Assembly (NCBI RefSeq): GCF_007559345.1
Contig: NZ_VMBH01000001.1
Span: 1-64,000 of the forward strand
Reading direction: 5' to 3'
From: Cardinium endosymbiont of Dermatophagoides farinae
Lineage (GTDB): Bacteria > Bacteroidota > Bacteroidia > Cytophagales > Amoebophilaceae
Length of the DNA: 64,000 nucleotides
Each line of letters begins with the position of its first letter. Within the stretch, counting starts at the first letter, position 1. Position numbers and translations under genes: made by a program. The notes below the pieces were generated by a model. The model was not told where the DNA came from. It saw only the letters and a program-made list of their open reading frames with translations, and made no database searches. Below, piece by piece: positions 35,141 to 42,934 of the stretch.

Positions 35141-35584
35141 TTATTTAACCCAAGGGGCAGTACCTTGTACCGTAACGCCCATACTTCTTGCTGTTCCAGC
35201 TACCATACGCATGGCTGCATGTACATTTAAGGTATTTAAGTCTGGAAGCTTATCGGTTGCAATTTGCGCAATCTGCTCCCAACTAATACTGGCTACCTTA
35301 CGCCTATTGGACTCAGGAGACCCCTTTGTAATCTGGGCAAGCTTCATAATAGCAATAACAGCAGAGGATGTTTTAATGATAAAGTCAAAGGACTTATCTT
35401 GATAAACGGTAATGATTACAGGTATAATTTCCCCTTGTTGATCCTTTGTTCTAGCATTAAACTGCTTACAGAACTCCATGATATTGATACCCTTACTACC
35501 CAATGCCGGGCCTACTGGCGGAGATGGATTGGCTGAACCACCTTTAACCCGTAATTTTACATAACCTAAAACTGGCTTAGACAT
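35141..35584 (-). CDS. rplK: Ribosomal protein uL11
   Basis: A 147-residue L11: [40 protein letters not shown] and the C-terminal rRNA-binding domain with [16 protein letters not shown]. It belongs to the GTPase-associated centre. It is the first r-protein gene behind nusG, separated from it by a palindromic element. Confidence 0.96.
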   Translation of the reverse strand: MSKPVLGYVKLRVKGGSANPSPPVGPALGSKGINIMEFCKQFNARTKDQQGEIIPVIITVYQDKSFDFIIKTSSAVIAIMKLAQITKGSPESNRRKVASISWEQIAQIATDKLPDLNTLNVHAAMRMVAGTARSMGVTVQGTAPWVK

Positions 35585-35605
35585 AACTTATATGAATTTT
35601 AAGAG

Positions 35606-35766
35606 TAGACTTCTTTCGAAACGCTAACTTATGCTGAGGAATTTGTAGGAGACACGGAGCGCAAAACCGCAGCGTACTAGATGTACGTGAGCATTTAAGC
35701 ACCGGCTCGGACCCCTGGATCACCGCGCAAATTACCAGCAGAAGTTAGCGTTTCGCAAAAAGTCTA
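35606..35766 (+). repeat. Palindrome-ended dispersed element, subfamily B (copy 1)
   Basis: A 161 bp element between rplK and nusG. Its left end is TAGACTTCTTTCGAAACGCT and the inverted right end TAGACTTTTTGCGAAACGCT, continuing as AACTTmTGC in both, about 29 bp with few mismatches. The core has TAGGAGACACGGAG, AACCGCAGCGTACTAGATGT and CGTGAGCATTTAAGCACCGG. The right end touches the last base of the nusG stop codon. It lies inside what is normally a continuous operon. Confidence 0.85.
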
Positions 35767-36321
35767 TTAAAAAAGCTTTTTAACCTGCGCATAACTTAAC
35801 TCTACAGGGGTACTCCGCTCATCAAAAATTTTAACAACAACATTTAACGTTTTCTTTTCTTCAAAAATTTCTTGTACTTTTCCAGAAAAGCCTGCAAAAG
35901 GCCCATCTATGATTTCAACTACTTCTCCTAAAGAAAAAATAGCGCTTAACTTCAGATGGCTAGGCTCAAGACTATTGGTTTTACCTATAATGCGATCAAC
36001 TTCCGTTTGACTCAATGGAACAGGTGCACTACGCCACCCCCTAACACCTAAAAAACCCAAAGCACCGGTTATACTTTTTAGCAACTGTACAAGAAGACCA
36101 TTTGACAAGTCTGCCTGCAAAAATATATAACCAGGAAATAAATGTCTATTTTTTACATATTTTTTCCCAGCACGAACCTCATATACCTTTTCATAAGGTA
36201 TCAACAGCTCGCTAACAATAGACTGTAAATTGTTTTTTACAAGCTCTGCCTGCAGATTAGCCTTTATTTTTTCTTCTTGCTTAGCGACTACTTTAAGCAC
36301 ATACCACTGTAACGCATTCAT
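35767..36321 (-). CDS. nusG: Transcription elongation/antitermination factor NusG
   Basis: A 184-residue NusG: N-terminal NGN domain (WYVLKVVAKQEEKIKANLQA, RHLFPGYIFLQADLSN) and C-terminal KOW domain (FSLGEVVEIIDGPFAGFSGK, VQEIFEEKKTLNVVV). It couples RNA polymerase to ribosomes or Rho. It lies 16 bp behind secE in the usual secE-nusG-rplK order. A subfamily B element abuts its stop codon. Confidence 0.95.
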   Translation of the reverse strand: MNALQWYVLKVVAKQEEKIKANLQAELVKNNLQSIVSELLIPYEKVYEVRAGKKYVKNRHLFPGYIFLQADLSNGLLVQLLKSITGALGFLGVRGWRSAPVPLSQTEVDRIIGKTNSLEPSHLKLSAIFSLGEVVEIIDGPFAGFSGKVQEIFEEKKTLNVVVKIFDERSTPVELSYAQVKKLF

Positions 36322-36337
36322 TCAACTCGTCCATTTT

Positions 36338-36529
36338 TTAAAAAGCATTATAAAACCACACAAAAGCTTTTTTTAAAGACCAATCCATGAGCCCAATAAG
36401 AAGCGCAAATATCAAGGAAGCTACAAGCACAAGCATAGCACTACCTTGTAACCTATAGTAAGAAGGCCAAGTAATCTTATACCTTACTTCTTGTATCAGA
36501 TTCTGTATAAATATCTTTGCTTTTGACAT
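36338..36529 (-). CDS. secE: Preprotein translocase subunit SecE
   Basis: A 63-residue single-span SecE of the short bacterial type: IFIQNLIQEVRYKITWPSYY (the conserved amphipathic helix, KxTWPS-like) followed by one membrane segment (SAMLVLVASLIFALLIGLMD). It clamps SecY in the translocon. It lies between tRNA-Trp and nusG. Confidence 0.93.
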   Translation of the reverse strand: MSKAKIFIQNLIQEVRYKITWPSYYRLQGSAMLVLVASLIFALLIGLMDWSLKKAFVWFYNAF

Positions 36530-36540
36530 ATTATTTAATG

Positions 36541-36613
36541 CACGGGTGGAGAGACTCGAACTCCCAGCCTATGGTTTTGGAGACCACCACTCTACCAGTT
36601 GAGCTACACCCGT
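36541..36613 (-). tRNA. tRNA-Trp (CCA)
   Basis: The minus strand folds as a cloverleaf with acceptor ACGGGTG/CACCCGT, D-arm AGCTCAACTGGTAGAG, anticodon loop CTCCAAA (anticodon CCA) and T-loop GTTCGAGTC. The 3' CCA is not encoded. It sits between tuf and secE, as in many Bacteroidota. Confidence 0.95.
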
Positions 36614-36699
36614 ATTGTTTATACCATAAAATTAAAAGCAAAACCAAACCGCTTTAAAGCGCGGGATAAACAAACAACAAGAGAAAAAACCAAAACGAA

Positions 36700-37886
36700 T
36701 TATTCAATAATTTCAGTAACACGCCCAGCACCAACTGTTCTACCCCCTTCACGAATTGCAAAACGCAACCCTACTTCCATGGCAATACTGTGAATAAGCG
36801 TAATCTCCAAATTAACATTATCACCTGGCATAACCATTTCAATTCCTTCAGGCAGCTTTACTTCACCTGTAACATCTGTTGTTCTAAAGTAGCACTGTGG
36901 CCTATATTTATTAAAAAATGGTGTATGACGGCCTCCTTCTTGTTTGGTTAATACATAGACCTCTGCTTTAAACTTACTATGTGGCTTCACGCTTCCTGGC
37001 TTGCAAACGATCATACCGCGCTGAATAGAAGACTTATCAATACCACGCAGCAACAGCCCAACATTATCACCAGCTTCACCTCTATCCAAATTTTTACGGA
37101 ACATTTCCACGCCTGTAACGGTAGAAGTCAACTTATCAGCCCCCATACCAATAATCTCAACAGGACTACCTGTAGTAATTACACCCTTTTCAATTCTACC
37201 GGTTACAACGGTTCCACGACCTGTAATCGTACATACTCCCTCTACAGGCATTAGAAAATCTTGATCTACCAATCGTACAGGAAGCGGAATGTAAGTATCT
37301 ACTGCCTCCATCAACTCCTCAACCTTGGCTTCCCACTGCGGCTCATCATTTAAAGCGCCAAGAGCAGAACCATGAATAATAGGGGTGTTATCACCATCAA
37401 ACTTATAGGCACTCAAAAGCTCCCTAATCTCAAGCTCTATCAATTCAATCATTTCAGGATCATTTACTAGATCCACCTTGTTTAAGAATACCACAATACG
37501 TGGGACACCAATTTGGCTAGCCAAAAGAATATGCTCCCTCGTTTGGGGCATCGCACCATCTGAAGCCGATACTATAAGAATGGCGCCATCCATTTGGGCA
37601 GCACCTGTAATCATATTTTTAACATAATCCGCATGACCTGGGCAATCCACATGGGCATAATGCCTATTTTTGGTTTCGTATTCTACGTGGGCAGTATTAA
37701 TGGTAATACCTCGCTCCTTCTCTTCTGGGCAGCATCAATGGCTGAAAACTCTTTTTTCTCTGCTAACCCTGCTTTAGCCAAAACGGCAGTAATAGCAGCT
37801 GTGAGTGTTGTTTTTCCATGGTCAACGTGGCCAATTGTACCAATGTTTACATGGGGCTTTAACCGATTAAATGTTTCCTTTGCCAT
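36700..37886 (-). CDS. tuf: Elongation factor Tu, one frameshift in this sequence
   Basis: Two frames give a full ~395-residue EF-Tu. The first (37683-37886) has G1 [11 protein letters not shown] and reads [16 protein letters not shown]. One more base in the GGG at 37727-37729 (coding CCC to CCCC) restores [19 protein letters not shown]. The second frame carries G3 [13 protein letters not shown]4 NKVDLV, domain 2 and the ending [18 protein letters not shown]. It delivers aminoacyl-tRNA to the ribosome. EF-Tu is essential, so the missing base is probably a base-calling error. tRNA-Thr, -Gly and -Tyr lie upstream and tRNA-Trp downstream. Confidence 0.95.
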
Positions 37887-37985
37887 AGTTTATAATTCTT
37901 TAGATTTTTCAATATAATAACTTATTCACCCAATATATTTTTGGATTTACCCAAAATTAACCTCTTTAGATCTATTCCAAAATGG

Positions 37986-38057
37986 AGCCAATGACGGGAC
38001 TTGAACCCGTGACCTCTTCCTTACCAAGGAAGCACTCTACCACTGAGCTACACCGGC
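37986..38057 (-). tRNA. tRNA-Thr (GGT)
   Basis: Minus-strand cloverleaf with acceptor GCCGGTG/CATTGGC (two G-U pairs), D-arm AGCTCAGTGGTAGAG, anticodon stem CTTCC/GGAAG with loop TTGGTAA (anticodon GGT) and T-loop GTTCAAGTC. It is the tRNA nearest to tuf in a three-gene cluster. Confidence 0.95.
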
Positions 38058-38073
38058 CCTATAGAAACCAAAG

Positions 38074-38146
38074 AGCGGGAGACGAGGATCGAACTCGCGA
38101 CCTGAAGCTTGGAAGGCTGCCGCTCTACCAACTGAGCTACTCCCGC
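38074..38146 (-). tRNA. tRNA-Gly (TCC)
   Basis: Minus-strand cloverleaf with acceptor GCGGGAG/CTCCCGC, D-arm AGCTCAGTTGGTAGAG, anticodon loop CTTCCAA (anticodon TCC) and T-loop GTTCGATCC. The anticodon stem GCAGC/GCTTC has one C-T mismatch at its second pair. Confidence 0.93.
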
Positions 38147-38177
38147 TTTACCATAGACTGCGTCTACTACCGCCTAG

Positions 38178-38258
38178 TGGGGAGAGAAGGATTCGAACCT
38201 TCGAAGCTTACGCAACGGATTTACAGTCCGCCCCAATTGGCCGCTCTGGCATCTCCCC
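38178..38258 (-). tRNA. tRNA-Tyr (GTA)
   Basis: Minus-strand class II tRNA with acceptor GGGGAGA/TCTCCCC, anticodon stem CGGA with loop CTGTAAA (anticodon GTA), a long variable arm (GTTGCGTAAGCTTC) and T-loop GTTCGAATC. First gene of the tRNA-Tyr-Gly-Thr-tuf order. Confidence 0.95.
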
Positions 38259-38426
38259 TAAAAAAAAGATAGAAAAATAGCATAGCCACTATGCCAAATA
38301 ATTCAAGCAAGTCTACGAAAAATATTTTGCCCGCGCAAAAATAAAATAAAGTAAAATACAATCAATAAAGGACTTGCTTTAATAATTTAGAAGCACCAGA
38401 CCCACACGCCTACTCGTAAAAACGAT

Positions 38427-39308
38427 CTATAACAGATCTACATAAATACCAAGGGAGAAAGGCTTGAGTGAATCGGAACCACTAGGACCTTGCTTTTCCT
38501 CAAAAAGGGAGGTACAATAAAAAGCGCCTGTTAACCCAAAACGACCATACCCAACCCCAGCTTGAAACGCCCAAGCATAGGGCTTAAGATTAAAGCTTCC
38601 CTCCTCAACGCAAGAAGCAGCTGAATCACCAAATTCTTTGTATTCGACAATGGTAGAAGCAGATCTACGAAAGCCAAACTTAACACCCAACCAAGTATGA
38701 AACCCTGCCTTAGGATCATCTAAAACACTATTAAACCGCAACCTAAGCAACAAGTCAATAAAGGAAATTTTAATAGCAGAATAAGCATATTTTTTATCCG
38801 AAGTATTGTCTAAATCTTCACAATCTGTATGCGACTTTGTCTTTCTTTTAAGCGTTGGATAAGCCGTTTCATCACCACGCTTTTCACCAGCAAAAGGATA
38901 GAACAAGCTACTCCAACCAATCCCTGGACAAAGGGCAAAACGAGATTGATTGATGCGAATGGCATATACAAAAGCCATATCTTTACGAAGCAAACTATTC
39001 CAATCTATTTTTTTCATCTTATGAAACTTTCCAGATGAATTGTCCCCTAGATTGTATAAGTAATCCATTCTTACAGAATCAGTGATAAAACTAAGATAAT
39101 TTTCCACAGATGACAGATAAATATCAGAATCATCGTTTGCTGTGTTTTCTGTGGGTACAGGAGCAGGAGCAGCAGGAGCAGGAGCAGCAGAAGCAGAAGC
39201 AGAAGCAGAAGCAGAAGCAGAAGCAGAAGCTGCATCATCTAAAGGAGCTGCATAGCCAACATAGGAGGCAAGAAAAAAGAATAATAGCGGAATGATTTTT
39301 TTTTTCAT
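38427..39308 (-). CDS. Outer-membrane beta-barrel-like protein with Ser-Ala/Pro-Ala repeat linker
   Basis: The start is the ATG at 39308, which gives the signal peptide KKKIIPLLFFFLASYVGYA; the longer frame from 39377 has no merit. After the signal comes DDAASASASASASASA followed by AAPAPAAPAPVPTEN, a low-complexity linker coded by GCAGAA repeats on the + strand. The rest alternates aromatic and polar residues as in porin-like barrels (FALCPGIGWSSLFYPFAG, FHTWLGVKFGFRRSAST, WAFQAGVGYGRFGLTGAFY) and ends on YVDLL. Probably surface exposed; family not recognised. Stands alone, transcribed away from tRNA-Arg. Confidence 0.7.
   Translation of the reverse strand: MKKKIIPLLFFFLASYVGYAAPLDDAASASASASASASASAAPAPAAPAPVPTENTANDDSDIYLSSVENYLSFITDSVRMDYLYNLGDNSSGKFHKMKKIDWNSLLRKDMAFVYAIRINQSRFALCPGIGWSSLFYPFAGEKRGDETAYPTLKRKTKSHTDCEDLDNTSDKKYAYSAIKISFIDLLLRLRFNSVLDDPKAGFHTWLGVKFGFRRSASTIVEYKEFGDSAASCVEEGSFNLKPYAWAFQAGVGYGRFGLTGAFYCTSLFEEKQGPSGSDSLKPFSLGIYVDLL
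39187..39230. repeat. Hexanucleotide tandem repeat GCAGAA
   Basis: About seven perfect units of GCAGAA inside the outer-membrane gene, preceded by less regular GCAGGA units. On the coding strand it encodes alternating Ser-Ala. The unit length is a multiple of three, so slippage changes linker length without breaking the frame. Confidence 0.9.
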
Positions 39309-39434
39309 GTAGGTTAAAGATATTATAAGGGTATAAATGCTACTTAACAAAGGTACTTTTTTTTTTAAATATGTCAAAACATTACCTTGAAATAAATTTT
39401 TGTTTATTAAATTTGCATAACCACCATTAAAGGG

Positions 39435-39580
39435 TAGCCCCTTTTTGAAACCTATTTGTGATCAGCAATTTTTAAGAGAAGCGCAGTCACCAAAATACTT
39501 AGATGTATTTGAGGGGCATGGATATGGACAAGCTTCGACACCAAAATTGCCATTTAGCAATAGGTTTCAAAAGGGGGCTA
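39435..39580 (+). repeat. Palindrome-ended dispersed element, subfamily A, open-frame copy
   Basis: A 146 bp copy with left end TAGCCCCTTTTTGAAACCTA and inverted right end TAGCCCCCTTTTGAAACCTA, different outer bases from other copies but still mutually complementary. The core matches subfamily A. One frame (from about 39445) is open through the whole element: KPICDQQFLREAQSP, KYLDVFEGHGYGQAS, TPKLPFSNRFQKG. Its right end lies two bases before tRNA-Arg. Confidence 0.85.
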
Positions 39581-39582
39581 AT

Positions 39583-39656
39583 GGACTTGTAGCTCAACTG
39601 GATAGAGCACTGCACTACGGATGCAGCGGTTAGGGGTTCGAATCCCTTCAAGTCCA
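39583..39656 (+). tRNA. tRNA-Arg (ACG)
   Basis: Cloverleaf with acceptor GGACTTG/CAAGTCC, D-arm AGCTCAACTGGATAGAG, anticodon stem CTGCA/TGCAG with loop CTACGGA (anticodon ACG, expected to be modified to ICG) and T-loop GTTCGAATC. The 3' CCA is not encoded. A palindromic element ends just before it. Confidence 0.95.
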
Positions 39657-39881
39657 CAAGGTCATTCATTGAAGGGTGTGGGCTTAAAGCTTCCACCCTT
39701 AGTAAATCTTTCTAAAGGGATAAGGAGGTTTTCTATTCAAGCAATCAATGCTGTCAACTTAAGGCATTTATATCACATTTTTTATTGATCACGAGGATGA
39801 TGCCTATCATTTATATCTTAAAGTAGTAAGTAGTACATTATAAGTAGCTTTTTTATTGATCACGGGGATGATGATGCCTAC

Positions 39882-40060
39882 CACTTTTTGCTTGATCAAA
39901 AAGCGGACAAAAAATCAAGCGCTGATGAAAAAAATTGCGGAAAGCGCACCTTACAGCTGAAAAAACAGGAGCCGTCCTGCAACCCTCCCTGCAAACTGTT
40001 TTTCTATTCATCTGTAAACTGCACTTTCTGATCGTAACTTTTTCCAAGGGCGCGTTTTTA
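39882..40060. repeat. Long nested hairpin element, family C (copy 2)
   Basis: It opens with CACTTTTTG-CTTGAT-CAAAAAGCG (9 bp stem, CTTGAT loop), then ACAAAAAATCAAGC whose ATCAAG can also pair with the loop. A long inverted repeat follows: left TTGCGGAAAGCGCACCTTAC AGCTGAAAAAACAG, right CTGTTTTTCTATTCATCTGT AAACTGCACTTTCTG, then TAACTTTTTCCAAGGGCGCG. The spacer 39657-40543 has no gene; besides this it holds the two features that follow. Confidence 0.6.
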
Positions 40061-40217
40061 CTTGTCGTCATACGTTTTAGGTGGTCAGAAGACTGAAAAA
40101 ATAGAAGTTATTAAGTTATAACTTATAATACGCAATCAAGCAATCAAGTTAAGACCTTAGTGTGCTGGTGGCCGCCAATAAAGGAATGCGGCGCTTCAGA
40201 AAAGGGAAAATCTTCTA

Positions 40218-40307
40218 ACAATTTGTTTTTCAGCGGATCAGAAAATCAGCCTGTTCGAAGCCCGTGAAGCGGGCAAGCTCTGATTTTTCCGCTGAAAAAT
40301 AAATTGT
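40218..40307. repeat. Long hairpin with nested GC stem
   Basis: The left arm ACAATTTGTTTTTCAGCGGA, TCAGAAAATCAG pairs with CTGATTTTTCCGCTGAAAAA, TAAATTGT. The loop region contains GCCCGTGAAGCGGGC, a second GC-rich stem. A degenerate relative of the left half and its upstream context lies near 49693-49780. It could act as a terminator for the leftward dnaG, which ends 237 bp away. Confidence 0.6.
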
Positions 40308-40330
40308 TTCATTATCTTTTTTGTGTGCCA

Positions 40331-40488
40331 AAGGCCTTTATCGGCGGTTACTAGCAAAGAGAATACTAAAAAGGCCTTTATCCAGCGGCCACTAGCAAAG
40401 AGAATACTAAAAAGGTCTTTATCCAGCGGCCACTAGCAAAGAGAATACTAAAAAGGCCTTTATCGGCAGCCACTAGCAAAGGAAAAAC
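40331..40488. repeat. Four tandem repeats of 40-41 bp
   Basis: Units start at 40331, 40371, 40412 and 40453 with AAGGCCTTTATC or a one-base variant and end with ACTAGCAAAGAGAATACTAA. Units 2 and 3 are almost the same; the first and last are diverged (CGGCGGTT, CGGCAGCC). They sit 55 bp behind the dnaG stop. Function unknown. Confidence 0.85.
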
Positions 40489-40543
40489 TACAGTTGTAAT
40501 GCGTGGAGATAAGACCATAAGCGGAGGGCTTGGGTGTCTGCAG

Positions 40544-42601
40544 TTACTGCGCGACCACTGTGCCGAGTTGTTTGGCAATACTGCACTCGGAAGCTTTAAG
40601 CAATTGGTGGACTTGCAGTAATGCTACTTCCTCATCTGCAGATAATTCTTGTTTGAGTGTTTCTCTGTTTTGTTCAATAAGCTCTTGTACCAAGCGAATC
40701 TTTAGCCGAAGGATCACTTCTAAACTTATTTTTTGTGCATGCTGGCCCTCTTCTATGGTATAAATGCCATACTTTTTGATCCAAGCTTCACTAATGTCAT
40801 GAGGGGAAGCGGTTAAATCAATGGCTATTTTTCTAATGGTTTCCTCCTTACTATCCAAACAACACTGCATATCTACTAAGCCGCCTTGCTGGAATACCGA
40901 TTTACAGTATTCAAAAAGCACTTTGCAATCAGTAGATCTAAAAGCTACATCACCTAGTTCTAAGAAAATATATTGATACAACCACCGTTCCTCAGATAGT
41001 TTGGTGGCACCATAGGTCAACAAAACACGCATAATTTCTCGCTCATAGGCTTCAATACTTGCGGTAAGCTTACTGGTCAAAGGAAGATTTTTTTGATCTA
41101 TATATGGGTTGCTTTTTTGTCTACCATATTGCTTGGGAAATGTTCTTTTTTGCTGCCATACGGGAGTAGTTGCATGACGCAATGCATGATAGGTGGTAAA
41201 AAGCAGCTCCTCCTCTATAGCAAAAAGCTTGCTGCATTTTTTAAGAAATAGAGCCCCTTCTATTTCATCTGGAATGGCTACCACGCTTTGCACAATCTCG
41301 CGTATAGCTCTTGCTTGCGCTACTGGGGTCTGTTCAGTAGACTGGTTTAGTAGAAAACTAGCTTTAAAGGTAATAAAGTCTTGAGCAGAACAATTGATAT
41401 AGTGATTAAATGCATCTGTTCCTACCTTACGCAGGTAACCATCTGGATCTTCTCCTGAAGGCAGTAAGATGACTTTTACTTCAAATCCTTTTGCTAAAAA
41501 CTTGTCTATACCACGAAAAGCAGCCTGAATACCAGCTTGATCTCCATCAAAAACCAGTGTAACCTTAGTGGTAAAACGACATAGGGCGTCTATTTGTGGT
41601 TCGGTCAGTGCCGTGCCAGCAGAAGCGACTACCTGCTCTACCCCTGCTTTATGAAAGGCCAATACATCCGTATACCCTTCTACCAGATAACAATTATTTT
41701 CCTGCTTAATGGAATGCTTGGCAAAAGAAAGGCCATATAACAACCTCCCCTTTTGGTAGATAAGGGTTTCGGATGAGTTGATATACTTAGGGCCATCTAC
41801 CTCCTTAGACCTCTTCGAAGACTCGATTGCTAAATGGCCATTTTGGTCTCTACGCTCCTCACATACAGCCGAGTATGCTGGCGACTGCGTTTCTCCTAAA
41901 AATTGCCCATCAGAAATAGGCTTGGCAAGAGGTGCAATAGCTATATGACGCGCACCAAAGGCAACGACTTGTCCACTGCTATTGTGAATAGGAAACATCA
42001 GCCTGCCTCGAAAACGGTCATAAACTTTGGTGCCATTTTGGACCACCAGCCCGGCTGCAACCAATTGTTCCAGCCTTACTCCTTTTCCTATGGCAAATCT
42101 ATAGAATGCATCCCAGCTATCAAGGCTATACCCTAACTCAAACTTTTTTGCTATTTCAGATGGAATGGCCCGTTGGGCCAGATAAGTTAGGGCTACTTTA
42201 GCTGCTTCTTCATGATGCCACAATAGATTTATGTAATAATCTTTAGCTGCATTCAATAGAATATAGAGGCTTTCTTTTGCTTGGTAATCCTGATGCGCGC
42301 CATCTGTGGCTGATGTAATGGGTATACCGTATCTTTGGGCAAGGTAGGTAATCGCCTCTATAAAGGTAGACCCTTCTATCTGTTGTATAAAGGTTATAAT
42401 ATCCCCAGAAGCATCGCATCCAAAACATTTATAAAATCCTTTCGCAGAAGAAACTGAAAAAGAGGGAGTATGCTCATCATGAAAAGGACAACAAGCCCAA
42501 AAATTTTGTCCTTTTTTTTTAAGGGGCAAAAAATCAGCAACTACCTCTTCAATACGTGCAACACGCTGAACAGCTTGAATGGTTTCTTGACTAATGATCA
42601 T
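40544..42601 (-). CDS. dnaG: DNA primase DnaG with repeat-derived insertion
   Basis: A 685-residue primase. The CHC2 zinc-binding domain is at the N-terminus (FWACCPFHDEHTPSFSVSSA, FYKCFGCDASGD). The polymerase core follows with VVAFGARHI and the TOPRIM domain (NCYLVEGYTDVLAFHKAGVE, VTLVFDGDQAGIQAA with DGD). The C-terminal helicase-binding domain is long and diverged. Between GARHIAIA and PKYINSSETL, where other primases have only a few residues, about 42 residues (roughly 224-266: KPISDGQFLGETQSPAYSA, VCEERRDQNGHLAIESSKRS) are the in-frame translation of a subfamily A palindromic element. The frame is intact, so the insertion must be tolerated if the gene works. Confidence 0.93.
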   Translation of the reverse strand: MIISQETIQAVQRVARIEEVVADFLPLKKKGQNFWACCPFHDEHTPSFSVSSAKGFYKCFGCDASGDIITFIQQIEGSTFIEAITYLAQRYGIPITSATDGAHQDYQAKESLYILLNAAKDYYINLLWHHEEAAKVALTYLAQRAIPSEIAKKFELGYSLDSWDAFYRFAIGKGVRLEQLVAAGLVVQNGTKVYDRFRGRLMFPIHNSSGQVVAFGARHIAIAPLAKPISDGQFLGETQSPAYSAVCEERRDQNGHLAIESSKRSKEVDGPKYINSSETLIYQKGRLLYGLSFAKHSIKQENNCYLVEGYTDVLAFHKAGVEQVVASAGTALTEPQIDALCRFTTKVTLVFDGDQAGIQAAFRGIDKFLAKGFEVKVILLPSGEDPDGYLRKVGTDAFNHYINCSAQDFITFKASFLLNQSTEQTPVAQARAIREIVQSVVAIPDEIEGALFLKKCSKLFAIEEELLFTTYHALRHATTPVWQQKRTFPKQYGRQKSNPYIDQKNLPLTSKLTASIEAYEREIMRVLLTYGATKLSEERWLYQYIFLELGDVAFRSTDCKVLFEYCKSVFQQGGLVDMQCCLDSKEETIRKIAIDLTASPHDISEAWIKKYGIYTIEEGQHAQKISLEVILRLKIRLVQELIEQNRETLKQELSADEEVALLQVHQLLKASECSIAKQLGTVVAQ
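41807..41932 (-). repeat. Palindromic element (subfamily A relative) inside dnaG
   Basis: On the minus strand the sequence reads AAGCCTATTTCTGATGGGCA, ATTTTTAGGAGAAACGCAGT, CGCCAGCATACTCGGCTGTA, TGTGAGGAGCGTAGAGACCA, AAATGGCCATTTAGCAAT. This follows the short subfamily A form at 50605 and 50973 position for position (for example AGGAGAAGCGCAGCCGCCAG there). The TAA and TGA-type stops that the other copies have in this frame are replaced. The ends are eroded (ACCTCTTGCCAAG / CTTCGAAGAGGTC). It is the only A copy in reverse orientation and the only one inside a gene. Confidence 0.8.
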
Positions 42602-42643
42602 AGCAGCCAGAATGAACTAAATACAAAAGGAATGGTTAACTTT

Positions 42644-42785
42644 AGACCTTCTTCAAAACCTATTTGTGATCAGCAGTTTTTAGGAGAAGCGCAGTCGAGC
42701 ACCGCAGAATACTAAATGTATTTGAGGAGCATAGACAAGCTTCAACACCAAAATTGCCATTAGACATAGGTTTTGCAGAAGGTCT
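42644..42785 (+). repeat. Palindrome-ended dispersed element, subfamily A (copy upstream of dnaG)
   Basis: 142 bp with left end AGACCTTCTTCAAAACCTAT and right end ATAGGTTTTGCAGAAGGTCT. The core is the long form with GTCGAGCACCGCAG and the inner arm AAGCTTCAAC. It lies 42 bp before the dnaG start, between dnaG and the broken symporter/HD gene; 42786-42934 holds nothing else. Confidence 0.85.
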
Positions 42786-42934
42786 TTTTTCTAAGGCGCA
42801 TTTTCTCTTTACTGCTTAGCAGTAGCTACTGCTATTTCCTTTCAGTTGACGCTACTGACTTGAATAAAATAAATACAAAATTAACTACTCTTGCAAAAAA
42901 TCCAAAAGCTTTTGTAGCCAAGCAGACGGGCTAA

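Noticed and set aside
37683-37886. A separate truncated EF-Tu gene
   Set aside because: The short frame and the long one join perfectly with one added base; it is one gene with a single-base break.
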